Source: Dioscorea cayenensis subsp. rotundata (Eukaryota > Streptophyta > Magnoliopsida > Dioscoreales > Dioscoreaceae). Taken from it: DNA of 64,000 nucleotides. The stretch spans positions 1,488,001 to 1,552,000 of the forward strand of contig NC_052483.1 of assembly GCF_009730915.1 (NCBI RefSeq). Direction: 5' to 3'. Shown here one piece after another: positions 33,257 to 45,243 of the stretch. The first letter of the stretch is position 1, and the number at the start of each line of letters is the position of its first letter. The notes below the pieces were generated by a model. The model saw only the letters and a program-made list of their open reading frames with translations, ran no database searches and had not been told where the DNA came from. A program made the translations under genes and the position numbers.

Positions 33257-36185
33257 TCAAATTTCCAAATGAAGCTTTTCGAAACATATGATTGCAATGA
33301 CTGGTCCAGCAAAATCCCCAAGAGCACAGCCTGTTGAATATAATGCATGTTGTTGGGTTGTTACAGGTGGACAACAGAGAATTTTCGGTTAACAACAGGA
33401 AGTGATTTCCTTACCAACCCACTGTCCGGTTGAAGGATGAATAAGAGCACAGATTCCTGCACCGATCGATGCAAAAACCAGTGATGCAGTGCACTTTATT
33501 GTTGTTGCATATACCTTTTTCCCAAACAACCTGATTTTTTCATTTTTATCAGCAAGTGGATCATCTTCTGATTTCCGGATAAAACATCGGTAGGCGTCAA
33601 CTCCTATCTGGACAATCCATGAGGCTGCCACACCTAACATATGTCCTGTTCCAGAGAAACAGATAATAAAAGAGTTCTTCGGGGGAAAAATAATAATAAC
33701 TTGCACTTGAGGATTGAAAATAAATAACCTCTAAAAGTCGTTCTGCTGACACTGAAAACAAAACAGGGAGTACTAATGTCCCTTGCAGCCTTCCGTTTGG
33801 CCGACCTTGGAACATCTGCGAGTCAAAAAAATTCAGTAACCTGAAATGCCCTAATACAAAAACAATGAGTTATATACTGATGCCTTTGTTTACAGGCTTC
33901 ACTAGTTTTAGTGCTTTCTTGCACTCTTAGAGACTCACATTTTTGTAAGTAATTTAATGAGACATGAGAAATCCATAAAATGCTTCGAAAAAACATCAGA
34001 ATATCCTGCTGCCATATATTTGATCAGTGAAGTACCTTTAAGAAGTTTCCATGCCATTCTTTGAGAAACATAGTGGACAGCAAGTCTTTCCAGCACCCTT
34101 CTAACCGTTACAACAGTAGTCTGAAGTGCATAGAATGTGTTCAGTCATGGCAGACATTGGATGGAGTACTAGTGAATAGCACATTCCAAAGCCAAATTGA
34201 AATATTGCTGATCATTTTCCAAATTTCATACTTTGCAAGAAAACATATTCAAACAACCGATAAAACAAGAGTCACCTCACGGGCTATTTGTTTCACTGAT
34301 TTCTTGAAGGGAGTAACCAAATCAACAGATTTGTTCTCTGGAGGGTCTTCAAGATCATCGTTGTCCCCTTCTACAGGTGGGTGAGGTTCCAACAGTGGTA
34401 AATAAAATAACAAGAAGGACCTCACTGATGTCAATGCAAGTGACTTCAACCCAAAAGCAGAAGTCAAGGATTTCAGTTCCACAGGGTATTCCTTTGGTCT
34501 ATATGTTACAGAGCTAGACAATAACTCTTCAGTGGGTATATTAGGGATGTAACTATCACTCAATGCTGCACCAGCATCACAATAGGCAATAGGAATTCCT
34601 CCATTTCTGATATGTAACACACCAAAATCATTATAAGCCAGGACATCAAATTTAAAATAATAATCACATAGCACATAGCTTTAATTGCATTACACAGAAA
34701 ACAAAACATGCACACATTTTTGTAGATGGTACCTAAGTCCAAAATGCACAAAACGAAAAATTATGGGAGTGTTTTGAAGGGAATATGGGTGGATTAGATT
34801 AAGGCACCAAAAGCCTTGATCCCTCCTTTTTCTCGTTTTGGTGTCTTTAATGGAAAGAACGAATAAGGAATGGGTGTTTAGTGAAGAAATAATGTAGGGG
34901 TTTGGACTAATGAGACTTTTTCTTCAAATTTGATATTTTGTACCCTTCATTTCCTATGAATGATATACTTGAGGCCATATATGATTAATGCCAATATAAA
35001 CCCCTCAATCAAGGTAAAGATTCAAAAAATAACAAGCTATGGATCACAAAAGAGTTGGGAGCCAAGGGTGAAAGAGAAAATAGGAAAAAGAAACATGAGA
35101 TGTGATGTGAGAAACACACAAAGGTAATTTTTCTTATACCCCTTAAGCTACTCCCACTCCCATTTAGGAGTAGCTTGATCCGGAGTATGTTTTCTTGTTC
35201 CTCCAAAAGAGGGTTAAGCCCTACAAAGGGGTCTTTGACAAAATTTTATGGATCAAGCAGGATTAAGGGGCTTAATCCATCTCTTAATCTGCCAGCCAGT
35301 GTTACCATTGACAAAGTGATCGTCTAGTACAATGACAATGAAGAACATTCAAACGGATACATGGTAATATCAGTAAAACAAACACTAGCAATCATGTAAA
35401 ATTAGTAGCCAAGCATCCACTTTATTCATTGTAAAACAAAAACTATCCCAACTTTTATCTCATCTCTATTCCCCAACTACATTGTTTCATTGCCAAACAT
35501 AGTTGTCGAATTACTCTTTTTGTAATGTATATAAGATAAAAAAGGTTAGTTGGATTTGAACAATAACATCAATCATTCTCCTTTAAAGGTTGTCAAATAA
35601 TCACCATTCTCCTAAAAAACAAATTAGATGTGAATTTCCTACAAACCAATTCAAGGAATATACAAAGTAAGAATTTTTTTTTCCCATGTTAAAATTTAAT
35701 AATTTTGGAACAAGAACCTTTCCATTTCCAACTTTCTTCAGAATCAAAGATGAAATTCTAATATTTAAATATATAAACACACAAAGGAAGATATTTTACT
35801 CAATTTAGCTACGATTCAGGTATAATTTGATCTTAATTTCTCGTATACTTTCGTACTATAACCAGCAATACGCATAGAATTCCACTCCCAAATCACAAAA
35901 CACAACAAGAGATTGCAGTATCATGATCAATCAACAAGAAAACGTCCAAAAATCTCGATTTCACGCCATCAAATCACAAGAAAAGCTTCTCAGAAGGTAA
36001 AAAAGGGGAAAGAGATCAACAGACCCGAAGATGGAACGGGATGCAAAAGGCCAAGAGGCAGCGGCGGAGGCGGCCGCAGCGGAGACGGCGAGGGTGGCGG
36101 AGAAGAGGTGGTGCGCGTGGACGGGTTGGGCGTGCACGGCCGAGTTCTTCTTGGCAAGATTGAGAACGAGGGCTATGCCCGCCAT
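33257..36185 (-). CDS. Conserved membrane protein of unknown function, six exons
   Basis: Exons in coding order: 36185-36025, 34606-34276, 34120-34036, 33815-33729, 33645-33415 and 33330-33257. All junctions are GT-AG and in phase, giving 322 residues. An in-frame Met 26 codons upstream is possible but adds a basic stretch with no obvious purpose. The N-terminus is Ala-rich and moderately hydrophobic (HLFSATLAVSAAAASAAA). The middle is soluble with an acidic patch (EGDNDDLEDPPENK) after a hydrophobic LKSLALTSVRSFLLFYLP. The C-terminal half has two to three glycine-rich hydrophobic segments (GHMLGVAASWIVQIGV, CTASLVFASIGAGICAL, GCALGDFAGPVIAIICF). The regular gene structure and segment pattern say it is a real, conserved plant gene. 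I do not recognise the family and will not assign a function. Intron 1 is about 1.4 kb. Confidence 0.8.
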
Positions 36186-36607
36186 TGCCGAGCTGGAGAA
36201 CGATCCGACTCGCGAGCTCAAAGATTGAAGCTTTTTCCCCCTTTTTAGGTCAAGACTCAACACTAAGCACTTAGAGCTATATATATATATATATATTAAT
36301 TAAAAAAATAAAAATAAAAATTTATTTACTTATTTATTTATTTATTTTTTAAAAAAAGGGTGATATTTCCGAAGAAAAGTTTCATGATCATCAAAATTTT
36401 TATTTCCACTTTTTTTATATATATATATATATATAGAACAATAATTTTATATAAAATTGATTCTGTGTATTCCCAACAACGAAAAAATTAGGAGAAATAT
36501 AAACAAAGGAAAGGACATATATTAAAAAGCAAATTGTGATATTTTAACAAAATTATTTGTTAAAAGAAAATTATTTCCTTTTTTTTTAAGTTAAGACTCA
36601 ACTATGC

Positions 36608-36645
<38 letters not shown>

Positions 36646-37554
36646 AACAAAAGAAAAACAAATTTGATATAAAAATTGACACTATTTATTCCCATATATA
36701 CATAAAAAACAGTAAAAAAATAGAAAAATAACAATAAACTGTAAACGGTGACAAATACAAAGAAAAATCCCACAATTATTAGAAATATATTTTTATTTTA
36801 TTTTTTTTAAATAATATGCACTAATTATCTCACACACCTCATATCTTCAACCATGTTTTTGAAATAAGTCAAACCTTTAATTTTTCATATGGAAGTTAAT
36901 TGCATTGCCGCTATCTTATTACGGTAATGGTGTTAAGACTCAACTAAACATTTAGATATATAAATAAACAACTAAATTAGAAATAAAAATTAATTCTATT
37001 TATTCCATCAGATTAAAAAATAATAAAAATATGGACAAAATGACAACTAAAATTGTGTGAAATACAAAGAAAAAAAGTCTCAAAATTATTAATGAATAAT
37101 ATTTTTGTATTTCTATATATGTTTTAGTTTCCATCTTGTTTAGTCATTTCCACTTTCAGTAGCTATTTTGTTCTCTAGTTGGTGCAATTTAAGTTTTTTA
37201 GTTCATTTTCTTGTATTTGGTCTCTGCTTTTTGTTACTCCTTTTTTAATTTTTTTAATTAATTATAATTTATCCATTTTTTTAATTTCTTCCATAATAAT
37301 TAATAACTAATAATAATATATTTTTATGAATTTATTTTATAAAATGCGACAAACATGTGTTACTGCATAAGCACTAGCATTTTTACCTATAAATTTATAA
37401 ATTTTATTATTTTTTATTATATAATAAAAAGATAGATAGATAATTATCTTAAAAAGTCCATACCTTTTGTTTAGAAAGTTATTAATAAATCAAATCAATT
37501 CAACAGGTAAGGTAAGGTAAGATTGAACCATATTTCAATTCTATAGTAACCAAT
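36186..37554. repeat. Three diverged tandem units upstream of the membrane-protein gene
   Basis: 'gt(c/t)aagactcaac' opens units at about 36250, 36588 and 36932, a period near 340 bp. Each is followed by 'ta(ta)n', 'ataaaaattga.(t/a)ctatttattcc' and 'gaaatacaaagaaaaa' type words. The third unit fades after about 37110. The array begins within 70 bp of the gene's start codon, so it forms its upstream region. From 37110 to 37554 the sequence is T-rich with no other feature. Confidence 0.55.
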
Positions 37555-38440
37555 GTTGTCAGACCCGGATCGCCCCGGCCGGTTCAACCGGAAAAACCCG
37601 GTGTTAATCCCCCATTGACCCGGTGTTAACCCGGTGTTAAACCTGGCCTGGGTATACCCCATTGACCCGGGTATTAAAAAACCCGGTGTTAATCCGGTGA
37701 GTCAGGCGGTTCAATCAGGGAGCCGGTTGACCCGTACGAGTCAATCGAGTCACAATGTTTAATTTTTACTATATTTAATAATTTATTATTATTTTTCTCA
37801 TTAAAAACCACAAAAATCGTGTATATTTATTAATATTAATTTATAATTTATAATCAATAAATAGAATTACAATATATATATATACCAACAAAAAAATTAA
37901 CATTTAAAAAAATAAAAATATATTAATGTATTATGTAAATACTTTTCTAAAAAAATTTAATTTATTAAGAAAAATAAAACAAAAAAATGAGTGTAATTTT
38001 TATTATAAAAAAATATAAAAATTAAAAGTATTCTAATTAAATAAAAAATATAAGAAAATTTAAAACAAAATAAAAACTCAATTGAGATATAAGAATTAGT
38101 GAGTTAAATTTCTTATTTATTTTAACAAAATCAACCAATAAACAAATAAATAAATAAATAACACCGAGAGAAGTTTGATAATTTTAAAAATGTAAAAATA
38201 AATGACAAAATTAGAAAACTCTACTGTATATAAGGTCATTTATCAATTTAAATATCAAATTTGAGTAGGTTTTATAATATAATTATGGATTTAATATTAT
38301 ATTTGTTTATTATTAATTATTATAATATTTTTTTATATTTAATTATTGACCCCGGTTCAACCCCGGTTCAACCCGATTGAACCCGATTGACTCTGACTCA
38401 CTGGACTTAATGGGCATTCATTGCTACGGGTCCCGACAAC
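37555..38440. mobile_element. Non-autonomous DNA element with CCCGGTT-rich ends
   Basis: The left end reads GTTGTC-A-GACCCGG and the inverse of the right end reads GTTGTC-GG-GACCCG. Subterminal blocks carry many 'acccggtgtta', 'ccggttcaac' and 'cccggttcaacc' words on both sides, with an AT-rich core of about 560 bp without reading frames. The layout is that of hAT-type non-autonomous elements. No clear target duplication. Confidence 0.55.
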
Positions 38441-38652
38441 CTCGATAAGTAACTATCACGAAATCAATTCCGTGGGATCTATCTGTCAGCGTAACAATCA
38501 CATATATATACCTCTATTTTATGCATGGTTTGTGATAGGATTTCAAATCTTGTTCAAAACAAATATGTTTTGCTTAACATAGAAATGTTTACAGTGGAAG
38601 AACCAGGAAATTTATGATGTAGGGTGACTGTTGATATTTTTTACAACTTCAT

Positions 38653-38989
38653 TCATTCATTCTTCTTCTTCTTCTCACCATCACTGAACTTCCTCATGAG
38701 ATCTTGAAGCTCCATGTAATGAACTTCTGGTCTGCTACTCTCCAACAAGCTCACCAAAATGCAAGAAAACATTCTTGTCACAAGCAATCCTCAAAGACCC
38801 CAGTGTATGAGTAACCAAACTCCTCCACTAATTCTCTAAGAAGCTCTTCTACTAATGAGTGTGGTTGAGGATGTTTGCATTCATCTCAATCTTGTGCACC
38901 ACCTTCTTCCCCACATGAATCTTAGCATTGCCCCTTCTCAGATTTGTGTCTCTCCTGTTCATTGTCAGCCTCTTCATGATGCTAGTCAT
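38653..38989 (-). pseudogene. SAUR-like auxin-responsive gene, broken frame
   Basis: Translated on the minus strand from the ATG at 38989, pieces in consecutive frames spell a small SAUR protein: a basic N-terminus (MKRLTMNRRDTNLRRG), KIHVGKKVVHKIEMN, VEELLRELVEEFGYSYTG, SLRIACDKNVFLHF and VHYMELQDLMRKFSDG, ending at a natural stop. LRIACD and EEFGY are hallmarks of the SAUR fold. Moving between pieces needs about three one-base slips in 340 bp, one of them in a GGGG run. Either it is a young pseudogene or the sequence is faulty here. SAURs are intronless auxin-induced proteins that promote acid growth through PP2C.D inhibition. Confidence 0.6.
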
Positions 38990-40146
38990 GGTTTTTTTTT
39001 AATTATTATTATTGGTCTATTCTTTGTGGAAATCAAGATCATGCTACTATTTATATGTATATTGGAAGTTTGTATTTGACTAATGAACAGGGAATGTGGA
39101 AACTTTTGATTGGTTCTTTGACCTGTAAAATATGGTGAGCTTTTTTTGTTTTTCTTCAGAGTAGAGTTCCACTTCTGTTGGGAATTCATTGGTTTTTTTA
39201 TAGTTTAAACTTTGTTCATTCCATATAGACTGTTTGTCATTGGATACATCAAAAATGGCATCTTTATTAATTGCAGGTTTGCTCATTGTTTGGTTCTAGC
39301 CTTCAAATTGAGATCTTTATGAGTTCTCTGATTCATGATACATAAAAACTGAAAAACTTTTTTGTTTGTATGGTTCTTAACTCTTGTGTTTTTCTTCAGT
39401 AAGTTTTCTGCAACTTGTTTTATGTGGAGGACTTTTCTGCTGTTAATTATTTTTTTTTTTAAGAGAAAGCTGAAATTTTCAATCTTACTCAATTACTTGT
39501 GTATATATATATATATACATATATGATATTGATGTTCATTTAGTATCAAAACCTCTTTCATTATCTGCAAGATCTTGTTCATCAGTCATAAATTGCAGTA
39601 TCGATAATTTTGTTCTATGATTCATGGTTTCAAGCATTTTTAATTTTTTTATATCATGTGAATTGATTGCAGATGAAATACATTTTGTTATTCTATGTAT
39701 ATATTATCTTTGCTTCCTCTGTTATTCATGAATTATTTGAATGATGTATATTTTGCTGAAGCATTCCTTTCACCTTTATGAAATTCATATACTATGCAGT
39801 GATATCTTTCTCTAATTGATGTACAGAATGATGATTTGTTTGCGGATATCTTGCACAATTTTGTTATGTAAATTGTGTATTTTTAATCGTCTTTTTTCAA
39901 ACAGGCGTGCCTTCTGAAGATGTTGATGTTTTCAGAAGAGCTTTCATTTTCACAATGAACAACTCTGAATCCTATGAATGATTTCCTCTCATCAGCAACA
40001 TTAAATAACTTCTCATCATTTCTGCACACACTATATCAGTAACTGCTCTGACAATTCATAGTTAGCAGATATATGTTCATCGGTTAATTTAATCCTATTA
40101 AACTGTGTTTTTCACGACACGGCAAGTTTAAACATGGAAATAGACT
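38990..40146. other. Non-coding stretch between the SAUR-like and pectinesterase genes
   Basis: T-rich sequence with several 'gattcatga' words and a (TA)n run near 39500. An acceptor-like 'tttcaaacag' at 39896-39905 is followed by a short GC-richer stretch, but no domain can be read. It could be the SAUR upstream region plus the pectinesterase 3' end. Confidence 0.3.
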
Positions 40147-41499
40147 CTACAACTTCACCCACTGATCACCGTCGATGTAATTTTGATCGAGGAAAGGCTT
40201 AGCTTCATCATTTTTAAGTGATCTTGCCCATGGAACCCGTTGGCTCAAATTGGCGCCGCTCCCCGTGTTCTCAAACTCTCCAAACCACACTGTCCTGCAA
40301 AACTACATCGAATTAGCTTTCGACAAAGTGATTGAATTCAAACAATTCAGTATCGACGACGAAGCTCATACCCTCTCCTCGAAGGATCACCCCAGTCATC
40401 CCATCCTTGAGGCAGTATAATTCCATCAATTTGGCAAAATGAATACACTACTCTTGCATACCTTCCCCAAGCTCTTCCAAGATACACTAATCCCGAGCCG
40501 GTAACCTTGCAATCAGTAAACGAAAAGCCCGAATCATCCGAAGGCGAACTCCTCTGCGACGCAGCAATTGCACCGTAACTCTGTGCAACAGCATGCAATT
40601 CACATCCCTGCTTGAAAAGACATCATAAACACATCAATAAACCGATACAAATTGCGACAGATTAAATTACTGCAGTAAACTCTACCTGATACAATGATCT
40701 TGCACTTCCAAATATAAAATCTATGGAACCTTCTATGTAACATTGTTTGAACAAATGCCGGCCTTGATGATCAAACAATGTGTCTTGATTCCCCAATATC
40801 CGGCATCGATATAGCACCGCCTTATCGCCCGATAGTCTAAGCGCCACCGCCTGCATTCCTACTGCTCCCGGTTGCGCGGCTTGTGCTGTATTCTGTAACT
40901 TGTTTATCCTAACAATCAGAAACTGAAGTTTTATTTCATCCAGCTAATTGCGACAATTGTTTAGTACCTTGAAAGTGATACCATTAGCACAAAAATAATC
41001 AGCTTCGACAGCAACCGAAGCCGAATTAAGTGTGCCTATTGTCTGTCCATTCGATAACAGATCCGATGCTTGAGAATTCCAAGCAATAACTGTTTCACTG
41101 CTTCCTTTACTGATGAAGGAAATGTAAGGTTTTGTGCTTGGTACTAAAACCTTCTCTCTGTGACAAAATTCATTCAGTGAAAAACAGAAACAAAAAGGTG
41201 ACAAAAATAATAATAATAATAATAACTGCAATTACCAACCTGTAAACTCCTGGTGATATAAAGATCTTCACTCTTTGATTATTCCCATGAGGAACCAAAT
41301 CAACTGCTCCTTGAACAGTAACTGAATCTCCATTCCCATCCTTTGAAACAGAAATCACTCTGTTTCTCAATGATTCACTCTCTGAACTCACTCTATCATT
41401 CAAAACCAAATCATTCCAACTAATAAGCCTCTCATCTTGTTGCAAACCAAGAACAGTAAAACACAACAAGAACAAGATGAGAACATGCAGTAAGTCCAT
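40147..41499 (-). CDS. Pectinesterase without inhibitor domain, QRT1-like group
   Basis: Exons in coding order: 41499-41240, 41157-40968, 40892-40686, 40607-40372 and 40294-40147. All are in phase, giving 346 residues. A signal peptide ([19 protein letters not shown]) leads directly into the catalytic beta-helix; there is no PMEI pro-region, so this is a group 2 enzyme. Active-site motifs are present: GNQDTLFD with the first catalytic Asp, DFIFGSA with the second, and LGRAW with the Arg. The ending [15 protein letters not shown] and DGDQW is close to QUARTET1, which demethylesterifies pectin so that pollen grains separate from the tetrad. Orthology is likely but not proved. A TATATAA on the minus strand at 41550-41544 lies 45 bp before the ATG. 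Confidence 0.88.
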
Positions 41500-43200
41500 G
41501 TCTTGTTGTTTAACAACAAAAGAAGAACTCAAAGTAAAGAGAGTTATATAAGAAAAGCAAGAAGGTGAGAAAGAGATGGTGCATTAAATGAGAGGAGCGT
41601 GGTCTTGTTGCATGCTTAGATTATCAAGGATTGAAAATGCTTAAAAAGGTGCAACGGTTGAAGAACTGGTAGGAAAAAGAGGGAAAGATGAGGAGTTTGA
41701 AGCCATGAAATGATGGAAAGATGGTGAGCATTGGTGGTGGTTGATGAGCAGTTTTAAGGCAACGGTTATACTACTTCATAGTTCATACTTCATAGTCAAT
41801 ATTAGTAGTTAATGTCCACAACGTGAAAGAGGTTGCTAAGAACTTCTTGATTATTTGTTAATGACTTTGATTAATTAATAATTACCACCTTAATTAAAGT
41901 TTTTTTCCTTTCTTTTTTCTTTTTCTAATTTAATGACGTTTTGCTACTTTTTTCTTTTTTTTCTAGTCAATAATATAGTTTTTTCTATACGTTTTGTGTC
42001 ATTAATAGGAGTGGAAATGGAATAATTGCAAGATGAATTATTTTTAATTAATATTGAAAGAATGTAAATTTAATATTGAATATGATCATGACAAATACAT
42101 TGGACTAAATTCATACTTTAAACAAAATGTATATTATTTTTAAGAGGAAATCATTATATGTACTCTAACTAAACTACTGGCCAAACCTCATATAACAATG
42201 ACAAATCTCATACTCATCATGTTTCCATTTTATCTCTTAATAATTCTAGATTTGCCACTGTAGTAATAAAAACGTGTATGTATATATGTTTAGGGTTATT
42301 AATCTAAAAATAAAATAAAATTCAAACTTTATGAAACACATGTTAGAAATTTCGACGTCCATTATCAAATGTAACCGTGACTTTCTCTGTTCATTTTCTT
42401 ATCAAAAAGAATATACAAACATGACCTCGGATCCAACAATTAGTGGTTGAGGCTTTATTGATTGGACAACTCTAATTTAACTCATATCAAATCATTTGTC
42501 ATATTATCAGTTTCACAATTTTCTTCATAATTTTTTATTTAATTTTTTAAAAATCTAAAATTTTAATTATTGCTAATGGTTAAAATTAGTTTATGTAGCC
42601 CCACCTTTTAATTATATGACACCAAACTTGCATCATAACAACTGTTTGTATTATAGCAATAGGTTGTTAACTTATTCTTGCACACACTTAAACTCACAAT
42701 TGGAATAATAAATTTTCACCCTATGGCATCTTGAAAGCACCTCGAAATAACAATATAATGTAGTACTCTAGCAATCACTGAATTATGTGCTTATGCACTA
42801 AGAGTTCACTTTGATCTCATGAGGATATGACATCCATTAAATTACTATAGGATTTTAAATTTAGCTAAATTTCAGTCTTTTTCTAAAAAAATGGTTAATG
42901 TGTATTTGATTGTAAGTATTAATGGATTGCAGGATCGAAAGTGAAGCCAGTGGTTAATTTTTTTATTTTTTTTTTTATAAATATGAACAAATCAAGTTTC
43001 AAGAATAATTATTTACATGAAAAGCAATCGTTAACTCAACGATATGTGTCCTCACTCTATACAGAGTCACAGACCGAGATTTGAACTTCATTTTTCAGCA
43101 ACACAAGATATGATGTCAAAAGACAATAAATCACACGGTCCTTGGCAACCCAATATCAAATTCAACATAGCTTTTAATTATATATATATATATATATATA
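41500..43200. other. Intergenic
   Basis: The first 100 bp hold the pectinesterase promoter. Near 43025-43100 a short block ('cgttaactcaacgata' and 'gaccgagatttgaacttc') has a weak likeness to tRNA-derived A and B boxes, too weak to call. The rest is AT-rich without genes. Confidence 0.3.
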
Positions 43201-43415
43201 GTTTAATTATCGTACAGATCCCTATAATATAATTTTTGTTTTTACAGTCTTTATATAGTCCGTGACGTTGATGTCCAAGTTCTGCTAAAAAAATATTGTA
43301 AGGATTAGAATTACTCGACTCGACTAAATATGAGAATCTAATTATACTTAAAAATATTATAAGATCTAAAAAAATAGAAAATACACAATTATAAGGATCT
43401 GTACGGCAATTATAC
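43201..43415. mobile_element. MITE with 28-bp terminal inverted repeats
   Basis: The left end 'gtttaattatcgtacagatc' and the inverse of the right end 'gtataattgccgtacagatc' match over 28 bp with about four differences. 215 bp, no coding capacity. It sits between two (TA)n runs, consistent with TA targeting, though the run hides the exact duplication. An older relative is at 4398-4686. Confidence 0.75.
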
Positions 43416-43680
43416 TTTTATATATATATATATATATATATTATATAGTATATATATAGGAGTTACTTACAAAATGTGTCAAAAGGTGACCTATAATGAC
43501 GCCCATGCCAGATAGAATTGGGTTGGACGCACGTTTGGAATTGGATTTGATCATATGACTGATAGAGGGCAAAACTTTCACATACTAAAGTTTATGTCTC
43601 CTCTATGTTGATAATTTTTTTCATTTGATGAATTATTTTTAAGTTGGATTCAAACATTAATAAATTCTGAATGTTTTTTA

Positions 43681-43727
<47 letters not shown>

Positions 43728-44857
43728 ACAAATGTAACAAATGATACTATCATTTGCAAGAGTGCATCCGCAAACATGTACTCATTATTACTATATAGAT
43801 TGTATCCAGATTCTCATTATTATTATGAAGATTGTATTTACAAACAAATACTCATTATTATTTTATAACTGCATCCACAAACAGATACTCATTATTACTA
43901 TAACATCTAACAAAACTTGAACTCAAAATTTAAATTTCATACGTCAATATCTCATCTAGTGGGACCAATGCTGATAAAATATAAATAAAATATTTATTTT
44001 TATTTGATTGATTTTCATCCAAATAAAATAAAATTTTGAAAAAAAAATAAGTTACTCCAGAGTTCAGCCTTGTTCAAACAAAATATATATATATATATAA
44101 CGCTGGATTCATCCATGCATCATCATTCGTTTCATTGAAAGAAAAAATAAATATTATTTATTAAAAAGCAATTCTAGGCTTTGTTTGCAATATATATATA
44201 TAAATATAAAATATTTAAGGGGCTTGTGTGCATAAAAAATATCATGAAAAATGTAAAAGAAAATTTTCGATGGTCTTTTGTGGAAACTGGCAAAAAAGTT
44301 GTAAGAACAGAGTTTTTATTAGTTCTATTTTGTAAAATGTAACATTATTAAAGGCTAAATTATAAAAATAAAAAGATATAGGAATTATAATTAAATATTA
44401 TAAAAAGATGTGAGTTTAAGATATGTATACACATTATCTTAAATTGTAAATATTGCAAAATTTAAATTTCCTTTAAAATTAAAGATCTTTAAAAATATAT
44501 TTATCCAAGTAACTATTTTTTTTTTTTATCTCTATGACTATCATTATTAAACATGTTTGGATAGAAATTTCAATATATATTATATTCCATGATATAAATA
44601 AAGAAAATAAATAACTATTTTTTTTAAGTAGTCACTGACTCACTCCATTTTTTGCATATAATTTGAATATTAAATAAATCTATTACTGAATGAATATGAC
44701 ATAAATACATTAAATCTCTGTCATTCATATGTGCACAAAATACATTAAATATAAATTTTAAAAGAAAAAACACAGATAACATGAGAATTTTGTAATAGTT
44801 GTTATTATCATTGTTGTTTTTATAGTAATATTTTTACCGAATAAATTTTTTTTTTTT
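43416..44857. other. Intergenic with microsatellite and short repeats
   Basis: (TA)n runs occur at 43422-43445 and 43686-43722. 43755-43905 holds about three copies of a 'gcatcc(g/a)caaaca..tactcattattacta' unit. The remainder is AT-rich and empty. Confidence 0.35.
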
Positions 44858-45243
44858 GAATAACGTAGATGCATCTACGTCATTATTTTTTTTTAATCTT
44901 TTTTGTTAAATAATTAATTTTTTTATTATTTAAATCTTAAATTTAAACTTTTAATCGTAATAATAAACCTAAAACTCTCTATCTAAACCCTAAAGTGTAA
45001 ATCGCAAAACTATGATTTAGCGAATAGGATTTACGGTTTATGGTTTAAAATTTTAGGGTTTAGTATTTATTATTTAGGATTTAAGATTTTAGATTTTTAG
45101 GCATAGATTTTGTAGCATTTAGTTTTAATATTTTAAATAATATTTTTATATATATTTTTTTAAATTTTAAAAATTTAAGTATTTTTAAAGTTTAAATTTA
45201 AAATTTATATAAAAATAATGACATAGATGACAAGTTGGTATTC
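44858..45243. mobile_element. MITE-like element with degenerate telomere-like interior
   Basis: The left end 'gaataacgtagatgcatcta' and the inverse of the right end 'gaataccaacttgtcatcta' share 'catcta.gtcattattttt'. The left end includes a perfect 18-bp palindrome, ACGTAGATGCATCTACGT (44863-44880). Inside, 'ctaaaccctaaag' (about 44985) and then 'tttagggtttag', 'tttaggattta' (45048-45085) look like worn telomere-type repeats in opposite orientations. No reading frame. Confidence 0.45.

Noticed and set aside
34780-35300. Possible Tourist-like element in intron 1 of the unknown membrane gene
   Set aside because: Both ends contain 'ggattaag'/'cttaatcc' words, and a perfect 10-bp stem lies near 35144-35176, but I could not align ends well enough to define an element.
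43025-43100. Possible tRNA or SINE head
   Set aside because: A-box and B-box likenesses are weak, no cloverleaf can be drawn, and no second copy was found in the window.
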